The translations under genes and the position numbers were made by a program. A stretch of 64,000 bases of DNA, from assembly GCF_018279705.1 (NCBI RefSeq), contig NZ_CP036498.1:4047001-4111000 (forward strand). Reading direction: 5' to 3'. This DNA comes from Tardiphaga alba. Its GTDB lineage: Bacteria > Pseudomonadota > Alphaproteobacteria > Rhizobiales > Xanthobacteraceae. A model generated the notes under the pieces. It had not been told where the DNA came from. It did no database searches and saw only the letters and a program-made list of their open reading frames with translations. Of the stretch, positions 34,158-42,768 are shown piece by piece (positions within the stretch are counted from its first letter, which is position 1; each line of letters starts with the position of its first letter).

Positions 34158-34898
34158 ATGACCTATTGCTGCGGAATTCTGGTGAAAGACGGCCTGGTGA
34201 TGATCGCGGACACGCGCACCAATGCCGGCCTCGACAATGTCTCCACCTTTCGCAAGCTACACATCTTCAACCAGCCCGGCGATCGCATCATGGCGATCGC
34301 CTCCGCCGGCAATCTGGCCATCAGCCAGTCGGTGCTCTCGACCCTGAGCGAGGGGCTGGAGAATCCCGATACGGGCGAGATCGAGACGCTGCTGAATGCG
34401 CCGACCATGTTCCAGGCCGCCAAGCGGATCGGCCGGGCAATCCGCCATGTCTCCTCCACCGAAGGCAAGGCGCTGCAGGCCGAGGATATCAACTTCGACG
34501 TCTCGTTTCTGTTCGGCGGCCAGATCGCCGGCGCCAAGATGCGGCTGTTCATGATCTACCCGGCCGGCAATTTCATCGAATGCACGGTGGACACGCCTTA
34601 CTTGCAGATCGGCGAGCATAAATACGGCAAGCCGGTGCTGGATCGCGCGATGCATTACGATGTCGAATTGTATGAAGCGCTGAAGACCGGCTTGATCTCG
34701 ATGGATTCGACCATGCGCTCGAATATCGGCGTCGGCCTGCCCATCGATGTGCTGGTGGTGCGCACCGATGTCTGCGACGCCGATCTCAATCATCGCATCG
34801 AGGCCGGCGAACCCTATTTCCACGACCTGCGCTCGCGCTGGTCGGCGGCGCTGCGCGCGGCGCATCAGAACATTCCGCGCCCGCCGTATAAAAGTTGA
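34158..34898 (+). CDS. Anbu proteasome-like peptidase (bacterial proteasome homologue)
   Basis: 246 residues, the Anbu length. After Met removal Thr2 would be the N-terminal nucleophile; Asp18 (ADTRTNAG) and Lys33 (FRKLH) are the matching catalytic residues of the Ntn-hydrolase fold. MAIASAGNLAISQSVL and the C-terminal LPIDVLVVRTD are also typical. Anbu forms ring- or helix-like assemblies; its protease activity and substrate are unsettled. The genomic link with ATP-grasp, alpha-E and transglutaminase genes is conserved across many bacteria and is complete here. Confidence 0.92.
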   Translation: MTYCCGILVKDGLVMIADTRTNAGLDNVSTFRKLHIFNQPGDRIMAIASAGNLAISQSVLSTLSEGLENPDTGEIETLLNAPTMFQAAKRIGRAIRHVSSTEGKALQAEDINFDVSFLFGGQIAGAKMRLFMIYPAGNFIECTVDTPYLQIGEHKYGKPVLDRAMHYDVELYEALKTGLISMDSTMRSNIGVGLPIDVLVVRTDVCDADLNHRIEAGEPYFHDLRSRWSAALRAAHQNIPRPPYKS

Positions 34899-34902
34899 GA
34901 TC

Positions 34903-35004
34903 GTAGGACGTTTAGAGCGCAGGCGCGCAGCGCCGGCGCGAAACCCATCACCACACATTCCGGAGCTTGTTGTGATGGGTTTCGCTGCGCTCTACCCATC
35001 CTAC
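34903..35004. repeat. Interspersed palindrome, family D
   Basis: GTAGGACGTTTAGAGCGCAG, CGCGAAACCCATCA, TGATGGGTTTCGCTGCGC, ending CCCATCCTAC. Its right part overlaps the possible first codons of the broken GNAT gene. Confidence 0.8.
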
Positions 35005-35489
35005 ATATGGCGCCCAATGACGGCCGCCGATCTCCCCATCGTCAAGTCACTCGCCGACATCATCCATCCCGCCTTCCCCGAAAGCGAGGCCGTGTTCGCT
35101 AATCGCCTCGCGCTGCATCCAGATGGCTGCGCGGTGCTGGACGGCGATGACGGGCTCAGGGGTATGTGCTGAGCCATCCCTGGATCGACCGTTCACCGCC
35201 GCCGCTTGATGCCGTGCTGGCGCCGGTCGCTGTGCCCACGACCTATTACATCCACGATCTTGCGCTGCTGCCCGAGACCCGTGGCAGCCGCGCCGGCACG
35301 GCGATTGTCAGCCTCCTCAAAGCCCGTGCACGCGAACACAACCTCCCCAATATGACCCTTGTTGCCGTCAACAATTCGGTCCACTTTTGGCAGCGGCAGG
35401 GCTTCAGCGTCACCGATGATCCCGCGCTGGACGCCAAGCTTAAAAGCTACGGCGATCAGGCGCGCTTCATGACGCGAGACCTCACCTAG
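34975..35489 (+). pseudogene. GNAT-family N-acetyltransferase, frameshifted
   Basis: The first frame gives RPMTAADLPIVKSLADIIHP and DGCAVLDGDDGLRG, then stops at 35172. The next frame continues with YVLSHPWIDRS, DLALLPETRGSRAGTAIV (the acetyl-CoA loop) and VNNSVHFWQRQGF to 35489. Adding one G to the GGGG run at about 35159-35162 restores one protein of ~157-171 residues reading GLRG-YVLSHPW. So this is a one-base loss in a short G run, either a real inactivation or a sequencing error. The start is uncertain: ATG 35017 is native-looking, whereas ATG 34975 lies inside repeat D. Confidence 0.75.
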
Positions 35490-35522
35490 AACACTGCAAT
35501 TCAAAAACCAGGGAAGAAACCA

Positions 35523-36281
35523 ATGACCGCCAAGATCGCCATCGTCACCGGAGCCGGCACCGGCGTCGGCCGCGCCGCCGCGCTCGCGCTGATGAATACG
35601 GGCTTCACCGTCGTGCTCGCCGGCCGCCGGCTGGAGATGCTGCAGGAGACGCAGAAGCTCGGCGCTGCGAGCGGCGGCAAGAGCCTGCCCGTGACTGCCG
35701 ACATGCAGGACCCCGCCTCGATCGCGGCGCTGTTCGCCAAGACCGTGCAGGAATTCGGCCGCCTCGACGTGCTGTTCAACAATGCCGGCATGGGCGCGCC
35801 TGCGATCCCGTTCGAGGATCTCGGCCTCGAGCAATGGAAGGCCGTGGTGGACACCAATCTCACCGCGCCGTTCCTGTGCACCCAGCACGCCTTCCGCATC
35901 ATGAAGGACCAGACCCCGCGCGGCGGCCGCATCATCAATAACGGCTCGATCTCGGCGCATGCGCCGCGCCCGTTCTCGGCCGCCTATACCTCCACCAAGC
36001 ACGCCATCACCGGCCTGACAAAAGCCAGCAATCTCGACGGCCGCGCCTATGACATCGCTGTCGGCCAGGTCGATATCGGCAATGCCGCGACCCCGATGAC
36101 CGACCGCATGGTCAACGGCCCCGGCGTGCTGCAGCCCGACGGCACCTCGAAGCAGGAGCCGCGCATGGATGCGAAGGCGGTTGGTGATGCCGTGGCTTAC
36201 ATGGCCGGCCTGCCGCTGGACGCGAATGTGCTGACGATGACCGTGATGGCGACGAAGATGCCGTTCGTGGGGCGCGGCTGA
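35523..36281 (+). CDS. SDR-family oxidoreductase
   Basis: 252 residues. [15 protein letters not shown] is the dinucleotide-binding glycine loop, NNAGMG the structural motif, and YTSTK the catalytic Tyr-x3-Lys, with Ser in [20 protein letters not shown] after strand 2 suggests NADP(H). Substrate unknown. It starts 34 bases after the broken GNAT gene. Confidence 0.9.
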   Translation: MTAKIAIVTGAGTGVGRAAALALMNTGFTVVLAGRRLEMLQETQKLGAASGGKSLPVTADMQDPASIAALFAKTVQEFGRLDVLFNNAGMGAPAIPFEDLGLEQWKAVVDTNLTAPFLCTQHAFRIMKDQTPRGGRIINNGSISAHAPRPFSAAYTSTKHAITGLTKASNLDGRAYDIAVGQVDIGNAATPMTDRMVNGPGVLQPDGTSKQEPRMDAKAVGDAVAYMAGLPLDANVLTMTVMATKMPFVGRG

Positions 36282-36321
36282 GGACACCAAAACACCGCTG
36301 CCCGCCGACACAAATCGACTT

Positions 36322-36337
36322 GTATCCTAAGGGATAC
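36322..36337. promoter_or_regulatory. Operator-like inverted repeat before the toxin-antitoxin pair
   Basis: GTATCC-TAAG-GGATAC, a perfect 6-bp inverted repeat ending 5 bases before the toxin ATG and overlapping its ribosome-binding site. Most likely the autoregulatory site of the HigA-type antitoxin. Confidence 0.6.
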
Positions 36338-36342
36338 TGGAT

Positions 36343-36633
36343 ATGATCGAGATTAAATCGAGTGTTGAATTCGACCAATGGATCGACACGCTTCGCGATC
36401 GACGGGCAGCGGCCAAGGTATTCGACCGCATCGAGCGACTACAGGACGGTAATCCGGGGGATGTTAAGCCCGTGGGTGACGGCGTCCTCGAAATGAGGAT
36501 CAACTATGGTCCGGGCTATCGTGTCTACTATACACATCGAGGCGCAGTGATCGTCCTCCTTTTGTGCGGCGGAGATAAATCGACACAGGCCAAGGATATT
36601 CGGCGCGCGATCCAAATCGCTGGAAGATGGTGA
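36343..36633 (+). CDS. higB: HigB/RelE-type toxin (addiction module killer protein)
   Basis: 96 residues with the RelE-fold pattern of the HigB-like PF05973 group: FDQWIDTLRDRRAAAKVFDRIERL, then GDGVLEMRINYGPGYRVYYT and the strand AVIVLLLCGGDKSTQAKDI, quoted only for their cores. Such toxins cut mRNA on the ribosome. Toxin-first order is normal for HigBA. The antitoxin begins 8 bases after the stop. Confidence 0.9.
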   Translation: MIEIKSSVEFDQWIDTLRDRRAAAKVFDRIERLQDGNPGDVKPVGDGVLEMRINYGPGYRVYYTHRGAVIVLLLCGGDKSTQAKDIRRAIQIAGRW

Positions 36634-36641
36634 GAAGCGTC

Positions 36642-36959
36642 ATGACACATTTCAAGAAATTCGACGTTGCGGAACACCTCAATGATGCAGACACGATCGC
36701 GGCGTATCTGACCGAAGCCTTCGAGAGCGATGATGCTGCGATCATCGCACGATCAATCGGGACAGTAGCTCGCTCGAAGGGAATGGCAGCGGTCGCAGAT
36801 CGCGCCGGCGTCTCGCGCGAAAGCCTCTACAAGTCTCTGAATGGGCAATCCAAGCCCGAGTTCGAGACGATCCGAAAGGTGCTTGCTGCTCTGGGCGTAA
36901 GGCTCGTTGCCGAAGCGGTTACAGAGACAGACGCAGTTGTCGATCCAGAAGCCGCCTGA
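36642..36959 (+). CDS. higA: HigA-type antitoxin (addiction module antidote, HTH)
   Basis: 105 residues from ATG 36642; an ATG at 36627 would overlap the toxin by 7 bases. FDVAEHLNDADTIAAYL is the family N-terminus. The helix-turn-helix is GVSRESLYKSLNGQSKP, with FETIRKVLAALGVRL after it. It should bind and neutralise the toxin and repress the pair through the inverted repeat at 36322-36337. Confidence 0.9.
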   Translation: MTHFKKFDVAEHLNDADTIAAYLTEAFESDDAAIIARSIGTVARSKGMAAVADRAGVSRESLYKSLNGQSKPEFETIRKVLAALGVRLVAEAVTETDAVVDPEAA

Positions 36960-37035
36960 TCACGCTTGAGGCGCCGCCACCGACATTGCATGACCTCTCC
37001 CGCCGCGGCATCATTGCAGCGGTTTCGGGGGATTC

Positions 37036-38286
37036 ATGCTTCAGCTTCAGTCGGCATTCGGCGTCATCGCATTGCTTGGCCTTGCCTGGCTGTGCGGTGA
37101 AAATCGCAGCAAGGTGTCGCTGCGCAAGGCAGCGATCGGACTAACCGTCACCATCGCAACGGCTGTTGTTCTCCTGAAGCTGCCGATCGTGGCGCACGCC
37201 TTCGGGGCGATCAATGACGCGGTCTCGACCATTGCGGCAGCATCCCGCGCCGGCACATCCTTCGTGTTCGGCTATCTCGGCGGCGGCGCGCTGCCGTTTG
37301 ATCTGAAAGCGCCCGGCGCCGATTTCGTCCTGGCCCTGCAGGCCCTACCCGTGGTGCTGGTCATCAGCGTGCTGACGACGCTGCTGTTCTATTGGCGTAT
37401 CCTGCCGCCCATCGTGCGCGGCATGGCGTGGCTGTTGGAGCGCACGCTCGGCATCGGCGGCGCAGTCGGCCTCTCCACGGCTGCGAACATCTTCCTTGGC
37501 ATGGTGGAAGCGCCGCTCTTCATCCGTCCCTATATCGCGCAATTGACACGCAGCGAGCTGTTTCTGGTGATGACCGGCGGCATGGCGGGGATTGCCGGCA
37601 CGGTGCTGGTGCTCTACGCGACCTTCATGGCGCCGCTGCTGCCGGATGCCTCGGCGCATTTCGTCATTGCCTCGGTTCTATCGGCACCGGCCGCGATCCT
37701 GGTCAGCCTGATCATGGTGCCGGAGACCGAAGACCGCCGCACCGACGGCCTGCTGGCCAAACCGGACTCACCCGCGAACAGCACGATGGACGCCATTGTC
37801 AGAGGCACGACGGCGGGCATCGAACTGCTCGTCAATATCGTGGCGCTTCTGCTGGTCTTCGTTGCACTGATGTATCTGATGAATGCGATCCTGATGTTGT
37901 TTCCGACCATGGGTGGCACGCCGCTGACGGGGCAACGCATCGTCGGCTATCTCATGGCGCCAATCTGCTGGCTGATGGGCCTGCCATGGGATCAGGCGCT
38001 CACCGCGGGATCGCTGATGGGCGTCAAGACGATCCTCAACGAGCTGATCGCCTATGTGCAGCTCAGCAAGCTTGCACCGGACGCACTTGATCCGCGCTCG
38101 CGCCTCATCATGCTCTATGCACTGTGCGGCTTCGCCAATTTCGCCAGCCTCGGCATCATGATCGGCGGCCTCGGCACCATGGCGCCCGAACGGCGTAATG
38201 AAATCAATGCGCTCGGATTGAAGTCGATCCTGTCAGGCACACTGACGACGTGCCTCATGGGCGCCATCGTCGGCGTACTCAACTGA
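37036..38286 (+). CDS. Concentrative nucleoside transporter (CNT/NupC family)
   Basis: 416 residues, about ten membrane helices. CNT motifs are intact: GGMAGIAGTVLVLYA, the GVKTILNELIAYVQL segment containing the Asn-Glu pair that contacts nucleoside and cation, and CGFANFASLGIMIGGL. Imports nucleosides with H+ or Na+ across the inner membrane. It stands alone between the toxin-antitoxin pair and the ugp operon. Confidence 0.93.
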   Translation: MLQLQSAFGVIALLGLAWLCGENRSKVSLRKAAIGLTVTIATAVVLLKLPIVAHAFGAINDAVSTIAAASRAGTSFVFGYLGGGALPFDLKAPGADFVLALQALPVVLVISVLTTLLFYWRILPPIVRGMAWLLERTLGIGGAVGLSTAANIFLGMVEAPLFIRPYIAQLTRSELFLVMTGGMAGIAGTVLVLYATFMAPLLPDASAHFVIASVLSAPAAILVSLIMVPETEDRRTDGLLAKPDSPANSTMDAIVRGTTAGIELLVNIVALLLVFVALMYLMNAILMLFPTMGGTPLTGQRIVGYLMAPICWLMGLPWDQALTAGSLMGVKTILNELIAYVQLSKLAPDALDPRSRLIMLYALCGFANFASLGIMIGGLGTMAPERRNEINALGLKSILSGTLTTCLMGAIVGVLN

Positions 38287-38397
38287 CGCGCGATTGTGCG
38301 TCCTAAAATCCGTCCAATTCCGAGTTGTTCGTTTCGTGCGACAACTTTTCTTTGCAAATATCGCCGTTTTCCGCGGGATTTTGCAGCTTCCATCAAA

Positions 38398-38415
38398 CTG
38401 TAATCGCACTGTCAA
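38398..38415 (+). promoter_or_regulatory. Pho box upstream of the ugp operon
   Basis: CTGTAAT-CGCA-CTGTCAA: two direct 7-mers, each 6/7 to the PhoB half-site CTGTCAT, with the standard 4-base spacer, 55 bases before ugpC. Supports PhoB-dependent induction under phosphate limitation. Confidence 0.7.
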
Positions 38416-38470
38416 ATATCTCGCCTATCGGTGCCGCCATCGACGCACGCAATGTTGATGGAGCTGCACG

Positions 38471-39625
38471 ATGGCGAAGATCGAACTCAGCGGTATCCGC
38501 AAGACGTTCGAAGGCAATGAGATCCTCAAGGGGATCGACCTTGCTATCGACGATGGCGAGTTCATCGCGCTTATCGGGCCCTCCGGTTGCGGCAAATCCA
38601 CACTACTGCGGATTATTGCCGGTCTCGAAACACAAGACTCCGGCAATGTGCGTATCGACGGAGCTACCGTCGATGGTGTCAGGCCGAGCGCACGTAACCT
38701 CGCGATGGTGTTTCAATCCTACGCGCTGTATCCGCATCTGTCGGTGTTCGACAATATCGCCGTGCCGCTGCGCATGCGTCGGCTGTCGGCGCTGCAGCGT
38801 TTCCCCCTGCTCGGCCAACTATTTCCCGATCGCCATCGCATCGAACGCAGTATTCGCGACGATGTGGAGCGTGTCGCTGCGCAACTCGAAATCACCCCGC
38901 TCCTGAAGCGCAAGCCAGGACAGCTGTCCGGCGGCCAGCGCCAGCGCGTCGCGGTCGGTCGCTCCATCGTGCGCGATCCCGTCGGCTTCCTGTTCGATGA
39001 ACCGCTCTCCAATCTCGATGCCAAACTGCGCGTGCATATGCGCGCCGAGATCGCGCAGCTGCATCGGCAGATGCAGAGCACCTTCATCTATGTGACGCAT
39101 GACCAGGCCGAGGCCATGACCATGTCGAACCGCATCGCGGTCATGATCGCCGGCCATATCGTCCAGATCGGCGCACCCGCCGATGTCTATGAGAATCCGC
39201 GCGACCTGCGCGTCGCCGAATTTGTCGGTAGTCCGAAGATCAACGTCCTGCCCGGCTCGGTCGGCAGCGACGGTGCACTCGACGCACTCGGCCAACGGCT
39301 CGGCCTGACCACATCGGCATCCGCAGGCCGCTGCAGCATCGGCGTTCGTCCCGAGCGTATCCGGCTGGGTGACGGCAGCTTTGCCGGCACGGTCGTGCAT
39401 CTTGAAAACCTCGGTGCAGAGGCTTTCGTCCATATCAAGCACGATGCGATCGATTTGCCCGTGGTCGCGCGCATCGATCACGATCGCCCGCTGCCCGTGA
39501 TCGGCAGCAAGATTGCCTTTTCGTTCGCGCCCGACGCCGTGCGGGCCTTCGATGCGCAGGGCCGTCGCATCGACACACGGCAGCAGGCACAGCGGGAAAA
39601 GACGCTGGAGGCGGCCTTTGGTTGA
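38471..39625 (+). CDS. ugpC: sn-glycerol-3-phosphate-type ABC transporter ATPase (UgpC/MalK class)
   Basis: 384 residues. Walker A GPSGCGKSTLLR, Q-loop region VFQSYALYPHLSVFDN, signature LSGGQRQRVAVGR, Walker B GFLFDEPLSNLDAKL, and a C-terminal regulatory domain (MalK class). Compared with most UgpC proteins it has a longer helical insert around RMRRLSALQRFPLLGQLF. First gene of an operon with two permeases, a binding protein and two phosphodiesterases, preceded by a Pho box. Confidence 0.9.
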   Translation: MAKIELSGIRKTFEGNEILKGIDLAIDDGEFIALIGPSGCGKSTLLRIIAGLETQDSGNVRIDGATVDGVRPSARNLAMVFQSYALYPHLSVFDNIAVPLRMRRLSALQRFPLLGQLFPDRHRIERSIRDDVERVAAQLEITPLLKRKPGQLSGGQRQRVAVGRSIVRDPVGFLFDEPLSNLDAKLRVHMRAEIAQLHRQMQSTFIYVTHDQAEAMTMSNRIAVMIAGHIVQIGAPADVYENPRDLRVAEFVGSPKINVLPGSVGSDGALDALGQRLGLTTSASAGRCSIGVRPERIRLGDGSFAGTVVHLENLGAEAFVHIKHDAIDLPVVARIDHDRPLPVIGSKIAFSFAPDAVRAFDAQGRRIDTRQQAQREKTLEAAFG

Positions 39626-40559
39626 CCTCACCGCATCGTCCTCAACCATCCCCGACACCCGCGTCGCGATGGCACCAAAAGCGCGTCGCGTGAGTCGCAC
39701 CGGCGCGGCTTTGGTGATGTCCACACCAGCCATCATACTGATGCTGCTGATGCTGATCGGCCCACTCTGTGCCGTCATCGCGCTGTCCTTCACCGATTAT
39801 CAGCTCGGCGCCCCTTCGCTCGCCTGGATCGGCCTGGCCAACTACCAGGAGATGCTCGACGATCGCGTGTTCTGGATCGGGCTCACCAACACCATCGTCT
39901 ACGTCGCCATCGTGGTGCCTCTTGCTGTGGGCCTCGGCCTCGGCGTCGCGCTGCTGATCGAGAGCGGCAGCAGCCTGCGCAGCTGGTATCGCACCATCTA
40001 TTTCCTGCCGGTCATGGCCACGCTGATCGCCATGTCCATCGTCTGGGAGTTCATGCTGCATCCGCAGTTCGGTCTCATCAATGCGCTGCTCGCGAGTATC
40101 GGCCTCGAGGGCTATAGCTGGCTTCAGGATCGTCGCACCGCGCTCTACGCGCTCTGCGCCATCGGCATCTGGCAGGCCCTCGGCTTCAACATGGTGCTGT
40201 TCCTCGCCGGCCTGATGTCGATCCCGCGCCACCTCTACGACGCCGCCGAGATCGACGGCGCACGTAGCGGCTGGGATAAGTTCCGCCTCGTCACCTGGCC
40301 GATGCTCGGGCCAACCACTTTGTTCGTCGTGGTCATCACCAGCATCCGCGGCTTCCAGGTGTTCGACACCGTGCATGTGCTCACCAAAGGCGGCCCATCG
40401 AAATCCACGGAAGTGCTGATCCATCGCATGTATGTGGAAGGGTTCGAGTTCTTCCGCTCCGGCTATGGCGCGGCGCTCACGGTCGTGTTCCTCGCTTTCG
40501 TGCTGCTGCTCACCCTCATCAAGGCAAAACTCGCCGGTCGCCGGGTGCATTACACATGA
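39618..40559 (+). CDS. ugpA: ABC transporter permease, UgpA/MalF class
   Basis: 313 residues from TTG 39618, 6 bases after GGAGG and overlapping the ugpC stop; ATG 39669 is the alternative (296 residues). Six membrane helices, IILMLLMLIGPLCAVIALSF being the first; the EAA loop is DAAEIDGARSGWDKFRLVTWP. It overlaps ugpE by 4 bases. Confidence 0.9.
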   Translation: MVDLTASSSTIPDTRVAMAPKARRVSRTGAALVMSTPAIILMLLMLIGPLCAVIALSFTDYQLGAPSLAWIGLANYQEMLDDRVFWIGLTNTIVYVAIVVPLAVGLGLGVALLIESGSSLRSWYRTIYFLPVMATLIAMSIVWEFMLHPQFGLINALLASIGLEGYSWLQDRRTALYALCAIGIWQALGFNMVLFLAGLMSIPRHLYDAAEIDGARSGWDKFRLVTWPMLGPTTLFVVVITSIRGFQVFDTVHVLTKGGPSKSTEVLIHRMYVEGFEFFRSGYGAALTVVFLAFVLLLTLIKAKLAGRRVHYT

Positions 40560-41389
40560 CAAAATCCCGCTCGCTCGCTTGGCCCGTCATCCGCCACACG
40601 CTGCTGCTGCTCGGCGCCGTGGTGATGCTGCTGCCCTTCATCTGGATGATCTCGACAGCGTCGAAGCCGCAGACCGAGATCTTCACCACCGATGTCCATC
40701 TGATCCCGCAAACCTTCGCGCTGTGGGACAACCTGCAGACGGCCTTCGGCAAGGCCGATCTCGCCCGCTTCCTGATCAATGGCGTGATCGTCACCGTCGC
40801 CATCTTCTTGCTGCAGGTGCTGGTCGCGCTGCCCGCCGCCTATGCGCTGGCCAAGCTGCGCTTCGTCGGTCGCGACGTGCTATTCGCGCTAGTGCTGTTC
40901 TGCATCCTGATCCCGCCGCAGGCCACCGCAATTCCGGTGTTCCTCCTGCTGCATCATCTCGGCATCCTCGACACCTATGCCGCGCTGGTGGTGCCGTTCA
41001 CCATCTCCGCCTTCGGCATCTTCCTGATGCGCCAGTTCTTCAAGACCGTGCCCGACGATCTCATCGATGCCGCGCGCATGGATGGCATCAGCGAATTCGG
41101 CATCGTCTGGCGCGTGATGCTGCCGACCGCCATTCCCGCCCTCACCGCCTTCGGTATCTTTTCGGTCGTCGCGCACTGGAACGACTATTTCTGGCCGCTG
41201 ATCGTGCTCACCAGCGAGCACCTGCGCACGCCGCCGCTCGGCGTCGCTGCTTTCCGGAACGAGGAAGCAGGCACCAACTACGGCCCGCTGATGGCCGCTG
41301 CCATCGTCATCATCGCGCCGCTCGTCGTCGCGTTCCTGCTCGCCCAGCGCCGCTTCATCGAAGGCATCACGCTGACGGGCATCAAGTAG
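40556..41389 (+). CDS. ugpE: ABC transporter permease, UgpE/MalG class
   Basis: 277 residues. N-terminal helix HTLLLLGAVVMLLPFIWMIST; the family's first extracytoplasmic loop; EAA loop DAARMDGISEFGIVWRVMLP. Pairs with the upstream UgpA-type permease (ATGA overlap) to form the membrane channel. Confidence 0.92.
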   Translation: MTKSRSLAWPVIRHTLLLLGAVVMLLPFIWMISTASKPQTEIFTTDVHLIPQTFALWDNLQTAFGKADLARFLINGVIVTVAIFLLQVLVALPAAYALAKLRFVGRDVLFALVLFCILIPPQATAIPVFLLLHHLGILDTYAALVVPFTISAFGIFLMRQFFKTVPDDLIDAARMDGISEFGIVWRVMLPTAIPALTAFGIFSVVAHWNDYFWPLIVLTSEHLRTPPLGVAAFRNEEAGTNYGPLMAAAIVIIAPLVVAFLLAQRRFIEGITLTGIK

Positions 41390-41423
41390 TTCCTTACTGT
41401 CCAACCCCAACAGGAGACTTCCC

Positions 41424-42707
41424 ATGCTGATGAGATCGACCCTCGCGGCTCTCGCCCTGCTGACCGGCGTTGCCGGTGCGCAAGCGCAGACCCAGACCGA
41501 AGTCGTGTTGCAATACCCCTTCCCCGAGCTCTTCGCTGACACGCACAAGAAGATCGCCGAGGAATTCGCCAAGGTGCGCCCGGACATCAAGGTGACCATG
41601 CGCGCGCCTTACGAATCCTATGAAGACGCGACCCAGCGCGTGCTGCGCGAAGCCGTCACCAATCAGGTGCCCGACGTCACCTTCCAGGGCCTGAACCGCA
41701 TCCGCGTGCTGGTGGACAAGAACATCCCGGCGCCGCTCGATGGCTACATCGCTGCCGAAAAGGATTTCGACAAGCAGGGATTCCATCAGGCGATGTATGA
41801 CATCGGCAACACGAATGGCAAAGTCTATGCGCTGCCCTTCGCGATCTCGCTGCCGGTCGTCTATGTGAACACCGATCTCGCCAAGAAGGCGGGCGCCGAC
41901 ATCGACAATCTGCCCACCACCTGGGACGGGCTGTTCGACCTCGCCAAGAAGATTCGCGCTACGACTCCGGGCGCCAATGGCATGACCTATGCCTGGGACA
42001 TCACCGGCAACTGGCTGTGGCAGGCGCCGGTGTTTGCCCGTGGCGGCACCATGCTGAATGCGGATGAAACCAAGGTCGCCTTCAACGGTCCGGAAGGCCA
42101 GGCCGCGATCCGCACCATCGCCCGCGTCGTCACCGATGGCGGCATGCCGAATTTCGACCAGCCCGCCAGCCGCGCCGCTTTCGCCGCCGGCAAGACCGGC
42201 ATTCACATCACCTCGACGTCTGATCTCAACAAGATCACCCAGATGATCGGCGACAAGTTTGTGCTGAAGACCCACACCTTCCCCGAGGTGATCGCGCCAA
42301 ATGGTCGCCTGCCCGCCGGCGGCAATGTGGTGATGATCACGGCGAAGGACAAAGCCAAGCGCGATGCGTCCTGGGAAGTCGTCAAGTTCTGGACCGGTCC
42401 GAAGGGCGCGGCGATCATGGCCGAGACCACCGGATACATGCCGCCGAACAAGGTCGCCAACGACACCTATCTCAAGGATTTCTACGTTAAGAACCCGAAC
42501 AACTACACCGCCGTGAAACAGCTGCCGCTGCTTACCAAGTGGTACGCTTTCCCCGGCGACAACGGCCTGAAGATCACCGACGTGCTGAAGGATCACCTCA
42601 ACAGCATCATCTCCGGTGCCCGCACCAAGGAGCCGGATGCCGTCCTCGCCGACATGACCGCCGACGTGCAGAAGCTGCTGCCGAAGTCGGTCGGCGCTGC
42701 GAAGTAA
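41424..42707 (+). CDS. ugpB: Extracellular solute-binding protein family 1 (UgpB type)
   Basis: 427 residues with a signal peptide to about residue 22 (LAALALLTGVAGAQA). Family 1 fold: IKVTMRAPYESYEDATQRVL, YALPFAISLPVVYVNTDLAK and a hinge around KFWTGPKGAAIMAETTGYMPP. By analogy with UgpB it should bind sn-glycerol-3-phosphate or glycerophosphodiesters; the Pho box and adjacent phosphodiesterases support a phosphorus-containing ligand. It is divergent from E. coli UgpB, so the ligand is inferred from context. Confidence 0.85.
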   Translation: MLMRSTLAALALLTGVAGAQAQTQTEVVLQYPFPELFADTHKKIAEEFAKVRPDIKVTMRAPYESYEDATQRVLREAVTNQVPDVTFQGLNRIRVLVDKNIPAPLDGYIAAEKDFDKQGFHQAMYDIGNTNGKVYALPFAISLPVVYVNTDLAKKAGADIDNLPTTWDGLFDLAKKIRATTPGANGMTYAWDITGNWLWQAPVFARGGTMLNADETKVAFNGPEGQAAIRTIARVVTDGGMPNFDQPASRAAFAAGKTGIHITSTSDLNKITQMIGDKFVLKTHTFPEVIAPNGRLPAGGNVVMITAKDKAKRDASWEVVKFWTGPKGAAIMAETTGYMPPNKVANDTYLKDFYVKNPNNYTAVKQLPLLTKWYAFPGDNGLKITDVLKDHLNSIISGARTKEPDAVLADMTADVQKLLPKSVGAAK

Positions 42708-42768
42708 CACGCACGACATCGGCTGCGGAGCCACGCGCTCCGCAGCCCTTTCTTCCATGAGGGCGGCC

